From an uncultured Fluviicola sp. (lineage in GTDB: Bacteria; Bacteroidota; Bacteroidia; Flavobacteriales; Crocinitomicaceae), in assembly GCF_946478805.1 (NCBI RefSeq), contig NZ_CAMLDC010000030.1:1-52912 (forward strand): a stretch of DNA of 52,912 bases. The letters run 5' to 3'. The notes under the pieces were generated by a model. It was not told where the DNA came from. It saw nothing but the letters and a program-made list of their open reading frames with translations, and did no database searches. Positions 34,451 to 42,224 of this stretch are shown here, piece by piece (the stretch's first letter is position 1; each line of letters begins with the position of its first letter). Position numbers and translations under genes: made by a program.

Positions 34451-34890
34451 TAGAAGTAAAGATTCCAAAAACCCAGGAAGAGTGGGATTCGTATTACGAT
34501 CTCCGTTACCGGATATTAAGGGAACCACTTGGAAAAGAAAGAGGTTCCGAGCGCAATGACGGAGATGAGAATGGAATCCATTTTGCGTTATATGACGATA
34601 AGAAGTTAATTGCAGTTGCACGCTTGGACCAGGTGGACCAAGCAGTCTGTCAAGCTCGTTTTGTTGCCGTTGAATCCGGTTTGCAAGGAAAAGGATATGG
34701 AAGGGAAATCATGAGTTCCCTGGAAAATAAGGCGGACAGACTCGGCTACTCTAAAATGATCCTTCACGCAAGAGACTATGCCCTTCCTTTCTATGAAAAA
34801 TTGGGGTATACGCTGGTCGGACCTTCTTATAAGTTATTTGATGTCTTACAACATTTCGAAATGTTCAAGCTATTAACGCAAAGAGAATGA
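34447..34890 (+). CDS. GNAT family N-acetyltransferase
   Basis: This 147-residue protein has the GNAT fold, with motif A RFVAVESGLQGKGYGREIM (the acetyl-CoA pyrophosphate loop QGKGYG) and motif B ILHARDYALPFYEKLGY. The acceptor substrate cannot be predicted. The start codon overlaps the CoA-transferase stop by 4 bp, indicating coupled translation. Its 3' end overlaps the 3' end of the convergent sensor kinase gene by 18 bp, so the two transcripts are complementary there. Confidence 0.85.
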   Translation: MIEVKIPKTQEEWDSYYDLRYRILREPLGKERGSERNDGDENGIHFALYDDKKLIAVARLDQVDQAVCQARFVAVESGLQGKGYGREIMSSLENKADRLGYSKMILHARDYALPFYEKLGYTLVGPSYKLFDVLQHFEMFKLLTQRE

Positions 34891-36375
34891 AACGCAGATC
34901 TTCATTCCATTTGTACCATCAATGTCCAGATTCCCATTCAGGTGTTCCACCATGCCGCGGATGATTTCAACGCCACTTCCGGTTAATTCACGATTTTCCT
35001 TTACACCTCTCCCATTATCTGAAATCTCCAAAACTCCTTTTGGACCTTGCATTTGAAAATCGATCCGGATAACACCGATCTCATTTTCTCCAAAAGCGTG
35101 TTTGTACGAATTCAGAACTGCTTCATTGATGATAATCCCAATGGACATGGCCAAAGAACTTTTGACCTCACAGCTATCGATACTTGTCAATAACTGCAAT
35201 TGTTTCTGAGGAAAAGAAAGACTCTCACGCAAACTTTGAACCAGCCTGTTTACATACTGATTGAGCGAAATACGTAGGTTCCTCGAATTCTCGGTCAGCA
35301 TTTCGTGCAAATTCAAAATGCTCTGAACCCGATCCACGGAATCCAACATCAGGTTTTTATGATAGGAATCCTTGGCTTTGCTCACCTGGATATTCAATAA
35401 ACTCGTCGTTATTTTCAAGTTGTTTACAATGCGGTGATTAGTCTCGACCAGCAAGCGTTTTTGCTGACGCAATGCTGCCTCCAATTCTTGTTGCGCCAAT
35501 TTCCGCTTATGGGTTTCAACGGCCAAAGACACCATCTGCGCAGCAATCAATCCAAACTTCTGATCATTCAAAGACCAGTTTCTTGTTTGTTTTATCTGTT
35601 CGAAGCAAATAACACCTATGATATTTCCTTCTGAACGCAATGGAATATCCATCAATGAAACAATTCCATTTGGAACCAGGTACGCATCATTCAATTCAGA
35701 CGTATACGGTGAAGTTTGGGCGTTGGTGGCTAAAATAATTTTCTCGGTTTCAAAAAGCATAAAATAAGTGGGCATTTCAATCACCGGTAACGATTCTTGA
35801 GGAATCATCTTACCAACACGCGTATCGTAATTCCCAACGCATTCAATATGTTCATGTGAATCATCAAAAAGCCAGGCATTTACGCGAGTTACCCCCGTAG
35901 CTTTGGACGACATTTCCAATATCTCGTAAATCGCATCGTGCAACTTCCCGTTTCGGATCTTTTTCGACTTGGAAAGCAGCTCAATGGTCAATGTTTTACG
36001 GAGCAGATCCCTCCTTTTCCGTTCAATATGAGTTGCATCCACCAAACTTCCAAGAACCAGGTATTCATTCGCACTCACCTTCCAGGCTGCCATGCGCATT
36101 CGGGCAGTGAAAACACCTCCATCCGCTTTTTTAAGCATCACTTGCAAATCCACATAACGCGAGGTATTCAAATCCCGGAGAAAATGTTCTATCCGTTCAT
36201 GTTCATAGGTCAAATGATTAAAAATGGTTGTTCCCGTCAAAGACTCTTTACCAACCAGTTTTTCCAACTCAAAAGATGCATGTAAAATCTTGCCGTCCTG
36301 GTCAAAGATCACCAGGCTCTCATCCATCCCGGAGATTAGTTTTCGAAGTGTAGAAAGAATATCTTGTTGTACCAT
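34873..36375 (-). CDS. PAS-GAF sensor histidine kinase (HisKA_2 type), cytoplasmic
   Basis: The 500-residue protein lacks a signal peptide and membrane helices. Domains in order are PAS (about 10-110, SLVIFDQDGKILHAS), GAF (about 145-290, ending SLAVETHKRK), HisKA_2 dimerisation with H314 in TNHRIVNNLKI (the family's HHRxKNNL motif), and an HATPase from about 395 (INEAVLNSYKHAF, ISDNGRGVKENRE). This is the HWE/HisKA_2 architecture of soluble light, redox or small-molecule sensors. No response regulator is adjacent, so it is an orphan kinase here. A TACATTTG box at 36392-36399 lies 16 bp upstream and fits a promoter minus-7 element. Confidence 0.9.
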   Translation of the reverse strand: MVQQDILSTLRKLISGMDESLVIFDQDGKILHASFELEKLVGKESLTGTTIFNHLTYEHERIEHFLRDLNTSRYVDLQVMLKKADGGVFTARMRMAAWKVSANEYLVLGSLVDATHIERKRRDLLRKTLTIELLSKSKKIRNGKLHDAIYEILEMSSKATGVTRVNAWLFDDSHEHIECVGNYDTRVGKMIPQESLPVIEMPTYFMLFETEKIILATNAQTSPYTSELNDAYLVPNGIVSLMDIPLRSEGNIIGVICFEQIKQTRNWSLNDQKFGLIAAQMVSLAVETHKRKLAQQELEAALRQQKRLLVETNHRIVNNLKITTSLLNIQVSKAKDSYHKNLMLDSVDRVQSILNLHEMLTENSRNLRISLNQYVNRLVQSLRESLSFPQKQLQLLTSIDSCEVKSSLAMSIGIIINEAVLNSYKHAFGENEIGVIRIDFQMQGPKGVLEISDNGRGVKENRELTGSGVEIIRGMVEHLNGNLDIDGTNGMKICVSFSLR

Positions 36376-36673
36376 AGCAGTTTACAGTGGTCAAATGTAG
36401 TCGAATTTTTATTACCCAGGTGACAATCGGAACTAAGTTTTTACTAAATTTATCGTACGATATACTACAATGAGCAAACTGCGGTTTTTATGGGTAAATT
36501 CACCACTACTCCACTCAGGGAACTTTTTAATTGATATATCTATGATTTAGCAATTTCCTCTACACTCAGTTATCAGGGTTGATTCTATTCAAAATAACTA
36601 TTATTATGCTTGCATAGTATTAATTTATTTTTTATTTTTAGCGAAAGAAACGAACTTAAAACAACATAAAATT
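36376..36673. other. Intergenic region between divergent kinase and acyl-CoA dehydrogenase
   Basis: These 298 bp contain no plausible gene. The left end carries a TACATTTG box for the leftward kinase gene (36392-36399), and the right end a TTG, 20 nt, TATTTTTA promoter candidate for the rightward gene. The middle is AT-rich with no hairpin or repeat that I could find. Confidence 0.6.
36610..36640 (+). promoter_or_regulatory. Candidate promoter of the acyl-CoA dehydrogenase gene
   Basis: TTG (36610-36612), 20-nt spacer, TATTTTTA (36633-36640), one base from the consensus TAnnTTTG. The start codon is 33 bp further on. Confidence 0.4.
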
Positions 36674-38452
36674 ATGTCACAAGCTATCAAAGGCGGAGAA
36701 TTCATCATCCGCGATGTTACCCATCAAGAAATCTTTACACCGGAAGAATGGTCTGAGGAGCAGCGTATGATTGCTCAAACCTGTGATGATTTTATTGAAC
36801 AGGAAATTACTCCCCTTTTGGATAGAATCGATAAAATGGAAGAAGGTTTAATGCCTTCGCTGATTCAGAAAGCGGGTGACTTGGGGATGCTTGGCTTATC
36901 CGTTCCGGAGGATCTGGGTGGAATGGGTGTGGATTTCAAAACATCGCTTCTTGCCACTGAACACCTTGGAAAAGGACATTCATTCTCAGTCGCATATGGA
37001 GCACATACCGGTATCGGTACCTTACCTTTATTGTATTACGGCAATGCAGAACAAAAAGCAAAGTATATTCCAAAACTGGCAAGTGGTGAATGGAAAGCAG
37101 CTTACTGTCTAACCGAACCTAGTGCCGGATCGGATGCAAACTCGGGAAAAACAAAAGCAGTTCTTTCGACCGACGGAAAACATTATGTTTTGAACGGTCA
37201 AAAAATGTGGATCACCAATGGTGGATTTGCCAATATGTTCACTGTTTTTGCAAAAATCGATGATGATAAAAATCTTTCCGCATTCCTGGTAGAAGCGAAT
37301 TCGGAGGGAATCAGCTTGAATCCGGAAGAAAAGAAAATGGGGATCAAGGGTTCATCTACTCGTCAGGTATTCTTTAATAACGTGAAAGTACCTGTCGAAA
37401 ACATGCTTTCAGAACGGGAAAATGGGTTTAAGATCGCTTTGAATATTTTAAATATCGGTCGGATCAAATTGGCAGCCGGCGTACTCGGCGGAGCCAAACA
37501 AACCATTACTGATTCAATTCGCTACGCAAACGAGCGCGAACAATTCGGAAGAAACATTTCAAAATATGGAGCAATCCGTTTCAAAATTGCGGAACAGGCA
37601 ATTAAAGCGTATGTTGCTGAATCTGCGATTTATCGCGCAGGCCAGAATATTGATGATGCTATCCAGGCATATGTAGCCGGTGGGATGGAAAAAGGTCCGG
37701 CAACGCTTAAAGGAATTGAACAATTTGCACCTGAATGTGCCATTTTAAAGGTGGCAGGTTCAGAATGCCTGGATTACGTGGCAGATGAAGGTGTACAAAT
37801 TTTCGGAGGAATGGGGTATTCTGCTGAATCTTCTGTTGAAAGAGCTTATCGTGATTCACGGATCAACCGCATTTTTGAAGGAACGAATGAGATCAATCGC
37901 TTACTGATCGTTGACATGGTATTACGTCGTGCAATGAAAGGTGAATTGGATTTGATGGGACCTGCAATGAAAGTCGCTTCCGAGTTAATGAGTATCCCGG
38001 AAACGACCGAATTAGATTCCCATCCATTGGCATCCCAACGGCACGCATTATCCGGATTCAAGAAAACGATTTTGATGGTTGCAGGTTCAGCTGTTCAGAA
38101 ACTCATGCAGACCATGTCCAAGGAACAAGAAATCCTGATGAATATTGCAGACATCGCGATTTGGGTTTACCAGGCTGAATCTGTTTTGTTACGTGTAGAG
38201 AAGTTGATTGAAAAACAAGGTGAAGCCGCAGCTGCAGTTCCGATTTCGATTGTTAAAACTTACTTCTATGATGTTGCTGAACTGATTGACAAAGCGGCTA
38301 AAGATGCAATCTATAGTTTTGCTGAAGGTGATGAATCCCGAATGATGGTTACCGGAGTGAAGCGTTTTACTAAAATCGATCCGATCAATCCGAAAAACGA
38401 AAGACAATTAATTGCTCAATATTTAATTGACAAAAACGCATATACTTTGTAG
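36674..38452 (+). CDS. Acyl-CoA dehydrogenase, long form (VLCAD-like)
   Basis: This FAD enzyme carries out the first dehydrogenation step of fatty-acid beta-oxidation. Signatures present are YCLTEPSAGSDANSG (FAD and substrate region), QKMWITNGGFAN, RYANEREQFGR, and the C-terminal catalytic motif IFEGTNEINR with E402 as the probable base. At 592 residues it is longer than short/medium-chain enzymes (about 380-400) and has a C-terminal helical extension like VLCAD/ACAD9. This length class is common in Bacteroidota. It is monocistronic by context, with a candidate promoter and a strong terminator after it. Chain-length preference is inferred only from size. Confidence 0.93.
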   Translation: MSQAIKGGEFIIRDVTHQEIFTPEEWSEEQRMIAQTCDDFIEQEITPLLDRIDKMEEGLMPSLIQKAGDLGMLGLSVPEDLGGMGVDFKTSLLATEHLGKGHSFSVAYGAHTGIGTLPLLYYGNAEQKAKYIPKLASGEWKAAYCLTEPSAGSDANSGKTKAVLSTDGKHYVLNGQKMWITNGGFANMFTVFAKIDDDKNLSAFLVEANSEGISLNPEEKKMGIKGSSTRQVFFNNVKVPVENMLSERENGFKIALNILNIGRIKLAAGVLGGAKQTITDSIRYANEREQFGRNISKYGAIRFKIAEQAIKAYVAESAIYRAGQNIDDAIQAYVAGGMEKGPATLKGIEQFAPECAILKVAGSECLDYVADEGVQIFGGMGYSAESSVERAYRDSRINRIFEGTNEINRLLIVDMVLRRAMKGELDLMGPAMKVASELMSIPETTELDSHPLASQRHALSGFKKTILMVAGSAVQKLMQTMSKEQEILMNIADIAIWVYQAESVLLRVEKLIEKQGEAAAAVPISIVKTYFYDVAELIDKAAKDAIYSFAEGDESRMMVTGVKRFTKIDPINPKNERQLIAQYLIDKNAYTL

Positions 38453-38458
38453 TCTCTT

Positions 38459-38476
38459 TCCCGATAGCTATCGGGA
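38459..38476. repeat. 18-bp perfect palindrome, second copy
   Basis: Identical to the palindrome at 14779-14796. Here it lies 7 bp after the acyl-CoA dehydrogenase stop codon and before the real terminator hairpin, so it may add secondary structure to the transcript end. Confidence 0.8.
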
Positions 38477-38494
38477 TCCCAGTATTACAGCAGG

Positions 38495-38528
38495 AAAAGC
38501 CATTTATCTTTGATAAGTGGCTTTTTTT
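38495..38528 (+). terminator. Terminator of the acyl-CoA dehydrogenase gene
   Basis: AAAAGCCATTTATC pairs with GATAAGTGGCTTTT (one T-G wobble, loop TTT), followed by a T-run. It lies 43 bp past the stop codon. Confidence 0.85.
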
Positions 38529-38601
38529 GTTTAAATGAATACCGGATACTTATTCAGACATAGTTTCATCTATCATGAATAACATCAAACATCTTGAAAC
38601 C

Positions 38602-38631
38602 TTTATAGTCCGCTAATATTGAATATCTTTG
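38602..38631 (+). promoter_or_regulatory. Promoter of the 787-aa T9SS cargo gene
   Basis: TATCTTTG (38624-38631) is an exact minus-7 element. TTTA at 38602-38605 is a near match to TTTG with an 18-nt spacer. It lies 20 bp before the ATG at 38652, which supports that start over the upstream TTG at 38619. Confidence 0.5.
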
Positions 38632-38651
38632 CGACTCGATTACTTATTATT

Positions 38652-41015
38652 ATGAAAAAATACATCCTATTCATTGTCTCCTTATGGAGTTTTTACGGTT
38701 TTTCGCAAACTTATTACCTCGAAGATTTCGACGGTGTTGGAGGTCCAACTGCTGGTGGAGCGGGAACTTACACCTTTGCTCCCGGATTTTCCCTTAGAAA
38801 TGTCGACAACCTGGTTCCTAACGCCACGGTATCATACGTAAACGAAGCCTGGGAACGAAGAGAAGACTTCGGTGGAAATGTGGTTGATTCAGTTGCATTC
38901 AGTACTTCTTACTACTCCCCGGCCGGTGCGGCAAATGATTTCATGTGGACACCCGCTCAAACAATTCTTGCAAATACCACACTTTTTTGGAATGCCAAGG
39001 CATATGATCCGGCTTACCAGGATGGATATGAAGTCCGAATAATGACCGTTGTACCAACCGGGGGCTCCGGAGTTATTGGAAACCAACTGACTTCTTCTAC
39101 GGTTCTCTTTTCAACTGCTGCTGAAAATGCATCGTGGACAAACCGCTCTGTTCCTTTAAGTGCTTATACCGGTCAGACGGTTTATATCGGGTTCAGGAAT
39201 ATTTCCAATGATAAGTTCATTTTGGTCATTGATGATATTGAATTACGTGTGATCAACAATTATGACCTGGAAACAATTACCCCAACCCAAAATCCGTATA
39301 CGATTGCTCCTGCAAATCAATTAACGACTCCACAAAATTTTAAACTGGAAGCAGTTATCCGTAATCAAGGATTACAAACCATGACCAATGTTGCACTTGG
39401 TTGTCAGGTTATCAAAGACGGCATCCTGGAAACTACGGTTATGAGTAGTTCCATTCCATCACTGGCATCTGGAGCTACTTCTGCAGCTATGACTGCAAGT
39501 TATACCCCAACTTCAAATGGTGTCTATACTTTTAAATATTTCCCGGTTGCTACGGAATCAGACGATAACACAGTAAACGACACCATTCAATCAGCATTTC
39601 CGATTAGTGTTACGGATACGGAAATGGCAAGGGATAATGGAATTATTGTCGGTCAACTTGGAATTGGAACAGGAACTGGAGGATACCTTGGTCAAGTATT
39701 CAATATTGAAAACACAACCTCACTGACCTCTGTGAATGTTTATTTCAACAGAGGATATACCGGAAAAAGACTTGCAACAGCTATCTTCAATACCAACGGT
39801 AGTGGAGTTCCGATCACATTATTGACTTCCACAGATACCCTTCTGTATATTGATGACAGTGCAAGAATGTACACGCTTCCGATCCATGGAGGCCCATTGA
39901 CTCTTGCACCCGGAAAATACGGTTTCATCCAAATCGAATTTGATTCCACTTTAGCCCTTGCGCAAACTTCTGCTGTTTTCCAAAACAATACGGTTTTTGT
40001 ACAATGGCCGGCAAATGGTCCGAACTTCACTTCTATTGAGACTTTTGGGACAAATTTTGCAAAGGCTTTTTATATAAGACCTCAATTTGATATTTGTTTC
40101 GGGGAAATCGGTGGTGTTCTTTCAAATTCAACGAATTCAACCTGTGAACTCGCAAATGGAAATGCTACGGTGACTTTGGAACCAGGTTATTCTGTAGAAT
40201 GGGAAGATTCAACTACCAATGTTACTGTTACAGGTTTAAATTCCGGATATTACACCTACACCATCTCGAATGCAAACTGTTCGTTTATTGATTCTGTTGA
40301 AATCACTACCACTCAAGTTCCCGATGCTTCATTGGTTTCTTCTACAAATCCACTTTGTTTCGGTGATTCCGGACAAATTGAAATCGGGATTCAAAACGGT
40401 CAGGCGCCTTATATGATCAGCTGGAATATTGCGGGTGATTCGACCATACTGGTTGCCCCGGCAGGAACATATACTGCAACAATTACTGATGCCGGTGGGT
40501 GTACGACCTCCATTTCAGGAACATTGAATAATCCCGCTCCGATAGTGGCAAATTCATCTTCGACAAACAGCACCTGCTCAACATGCCCTGATGGAAGTGC
40601 AAGTGTCTCGCCAACCGATGGAACTGCTCCCTATTCATATCTATGGAGCGACGGATCAACAACCGGTTCTCTTTCAAATGCCCTTCCGGGAACCTATAAC
40701 GTAAGCATTACGGATGCGAACGGCTGTGAAATAACGGCTTCGGTCACCATCAATTTCTCCACTCTTGGAATGGATGAGTTGCAACAATTCGGGCTAACGG
40801 TTTATCCCAATCCAATGACTGATTTTATTAAAGTAGAATCCACAAAGTATACCATTGAAAGCGCACAATTAATTGACAATTCGGGTCGCCTGGTATTAGA
40901 AAGCTCCATTAATGGTAAGGTCGGGACGATTGAGACAACTCATTTAGCAAAAGGAAATTACCAACTGATTTTGCAAACAGGGAATCAGACTTTCGAAGTT
41001 CAACTAGTTAAATAA
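38652..41015 (+). CDS. T9SS cargo: choice-of-anchor J, SprB repeats, type A sorting
   Basis: The ATG at 38652 starts the signal peptide MKKYILFIVSLWSFYGFSQ. A frame extension to a TTG upstream would put the promoter inside the gene. The 787-residue protein has a choice-of-anchor J/cleaved-adhesin-type domain first (EDFDGVGGP ... DDIELRVINNYD), a mid region with CARDB-like content (NYDLETITPTQNPY, NQGLQTMTNVA), then SprB-like repeats (PLCFGDSGQIEIGIQNGQ; PAGTYTATITDAGGC; LPGTYNVSITDANGC). It ends with a T9SS type A sorting domain (about 715-787; LTVYPNPMTDFIKVES, AKGNYQLIL). SprB is the gliding adhesin of Flavobacterium; sharing repeats does not prove a role in motility. Probably a surface adhesin. 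Confidence 0.9.
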   Translation: MKKYILFIVSLWSFYGFSQTYYLEDFDGVGGPTAGGAGTYTFAPGFSLRNVDNLVPNATVSYVNEAWERREDFGGNVVDSVAFSTSYYSPAGAANDFMWTPAQTILANTTLFWNAKAYDPAYQDGYEVRIMTVVPTGGSGVIGNQLTSSTVLFSTAAENASWTNRSVPLSAYTGQTVYIGFRNISNDKFILVIDDIELRVINNYDLETITPTQNPYTIAPANQLTTPQNFKLEAVIRNQGLQTMTNVALGCQVIKDGILETTVMSSSIPSLASGATSAAMTASYTPTSNGVYTFKYFPVATESDDNTVNDTIQSAFPISVTDTEMARDNGIIVGQLGIGTGTGGYLGQVFNIENTTSLTSVNVYFNRGYTGKRLATAIFNTNGSGVPITLLTSTDTLLYIDDSARMYTLPIHGGPLTLAPGKYGFIQIEFDSTLALAQTSAVFQNNTVFVQWPANGPNFTSIETFGTNFAKAFYIRPQFDICFGEIGGVLSNSTNSTCELANGNATVTLEPGYSVEWEDSTTNVTVTGLNSGYYTYTISNANCSFIDSVEITTTQVPDASLVSSTNPLCFGDSGQIEIGIQNGQAPYMISWNIAGDSTILVAPAGTYTATITDAGGCTTSISGTLNNPAPIVANSSSTNSTCSTCPDGSASVSPTDGTAPYSYLWSDGSTTGSLSNALPGTYNVSITDANGCEITASVTINFSTLGMDELQQFGLTVYPNPMTDFIKVESTKYTIESAQLIDNSGRLVLESSINGKVGTIETTHLAKGNYQLILQTGNQTFEVQLVK

Positions 41016-41032
41016 CTTGAAAAATAGGTCAT

Positions 41033-41067
41033 AAAAAATCCCCTGACGGAATCGTCAGGGGATTTTT
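41033..41067. terminator. Bidirectional terminator between convergent genes
   Basis: The arms AAAATCCCCTGACG and CGTCAGGGGATTTT enclose loop GAAT, with A-run before and T-run after. It can serve both the T9SS gene ending at 41015 and the small gene ending at 41088. Confidence 0.9.
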
Positions 41068-41087
41068 ACTATCATTCAATTTTTACT

Positions 41088-41447
41088 TTACTTCAAGTAC
41101 TTGTCTTTCATGTCTTGGAAAGTCATGCTTTCACCTCCCACAGAAATTGTACGTAAATCCAAGGCAACCAATAAACGGTTCACCACATTCAGATTTGATT
41201 CTTCATTCTTCAATAAAGTCACTTTTAAAACATCCGTTGATTCATTGAAAGCAACTGCGAAATAATCTTTATAATAACCTTTTACAGCATCAACCTTCTC
41301 GGAAGTGATTGATTCAGGAACCGAGAACTCATATATGCCATTTGATTTTCCAGTTTTCAATTGAGCCTCGCTAATCGAAGCAGAATTTTGGCTAAAAGCA
41401 AAAGAACTTGCTAAAGACAAAACAAATATCATAACTAACTTTTTCAT
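41088..41447 (-). CDS. Small secreted hypothetical protein, 119 aa
   Basis: A signal peptide (MKKLVMIFVLSLASSFAFSQ) is followed by about 95 residues that look like a beta-alpha-beta-beta-alpha-beta arrangement: strand IYEFSVP, helix SEKVDAVKGYYKDY, strands FAVAFNES and VLKVTLL, helix NVVNRLLVALDL, strand TISVGG. I recognise no family; the layout is that of ferredoxin-like (HMA-like) folds, but no metal-binding CxxC is present. A similar pattern is seen in the secreted 117-residue protein at 50266-50619. The function is unknown. Confidence 0.75.
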   Translation of the reverse strand: MKKLVMIFVLSLASSFAFSQNSASISEAQLKTGKSNGIYEFSVPESITSEKVDAVKGYYKDYFAVAFNESTDVLKVTLLKNEESNLNVVNRLLVALDLRTISVGGESMTFQDMKDKYLK

Positions 41448-41534
41448 AATTCTATAACAGTTTATAAGTAGACGTTAAAAAAACCTAAAGGTTGTACGAG
41501 TTAAATATACAATTATTTTAATAACATTTGCAGT

Positions 41535-42143
41535 ATGCAATTATTAGACCATTTTGATAAAAATAAACTGGAAGCCGGATGTGATGAAGCTGGAAGAGGC
41601 TGTCTTGCTGGTCCGGTAGTTTGTGCTTCAGTGATCCTACCAAAGGGTTTCTCGCACGATTTATTGAATGATTCTAAACAACTTTCTGAAAAAAGCAGGA
41701 ATATCTTACGCCCCATAATCGAACAAGAAGCACTTGCTTATTCAGTTCAGTTTCTGCAACCCGATGAAATTGCAGAGCTGAATATTCTCAAGGCTTCGTT
41801 AACCGGAATGTATCGCGCAGCAATGGCTTTATCCATTCGACCTGAGTTACTTCTTATTGATGGAAATAAGACGCTCCTCTCAAACGAAATCCCTTCTGTT
41901 GCGATCATTAAAGGAGACGGAAAATATAAAAACATTGCAGCGGCTTCCATTCTTGCAAAAACATACCGGGATGAATACATGGAACAATTGCATCACGAAT
42001 TCCCACACTATGATTGGAAAGAGAATAAAGGCTATCCAACCCAAGCGCATCGGAAAGCAATTGAAATTCATGGAGCTTGCATTCATCATCGTCCCGGGTT
42101 CAATCTTCTTGGGAAAGGACAATTATCGTTATTCATGGAGTAA
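41535..42143 (+). CDS. rnhB: Ribonuclease HII
   Basis: This enzyme cleaves RNA in RNA-DNA hybrids and at single ribonucleotides in DNA. The four catalytic acids are present: D17 and E18 in GCDEAGRG, D109 in LLIDGNK, and D146 in AKTYRDEYM. The 202-residue length is normal for the family. The start is the ATG at 41535; a TTTG-containing box (ACATTTG) is 4 bp upstream, but there is no clean promoter. The next gene begins 81 bp downstream on the same strand, and no terminator hairpin was seen, so readthrough into the unknown envelope gene pair is possible. Confidence 0.97.
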   Translation: MQLLDHFDKNKLEAGCDEAGRGCLAGPVVCASVILPKGFSHDLLNDSKQLSEKSRNILRPIIEQEALAYSVQFLQPDEIAELNILKASLTGMYRAAMALSIRPELLLIDGNKTLLSNEIPSVAIIKGDGKYKNIAAASILAKTYRDEYMEQLHHEFPHYDWKENKGYPTQAHRKAIEIHGACIHHRPGFNLLGKGQLSLFME

Positions 42144-42224
42144 ACACTCTACTGTTAACTACTTCATCAGAAAGATGCAAACCGCGCCGAGCGAAACATT
42201 ATTTTTGATGAATAGTCAGGTCGT

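Noticed and set aside
36376..36673. tRNA or small RNA in the 298-bp spacer
   Set aside because: No cloverleaf, no strong hairpin with T-run and no conserved motif could be found by eye.
38619..38651. TTG start for the T9SS cargo gene
   Set aside because: The TATCTTTG promoter box lies inside it and the signal peptide starts at the ATG at 38652.
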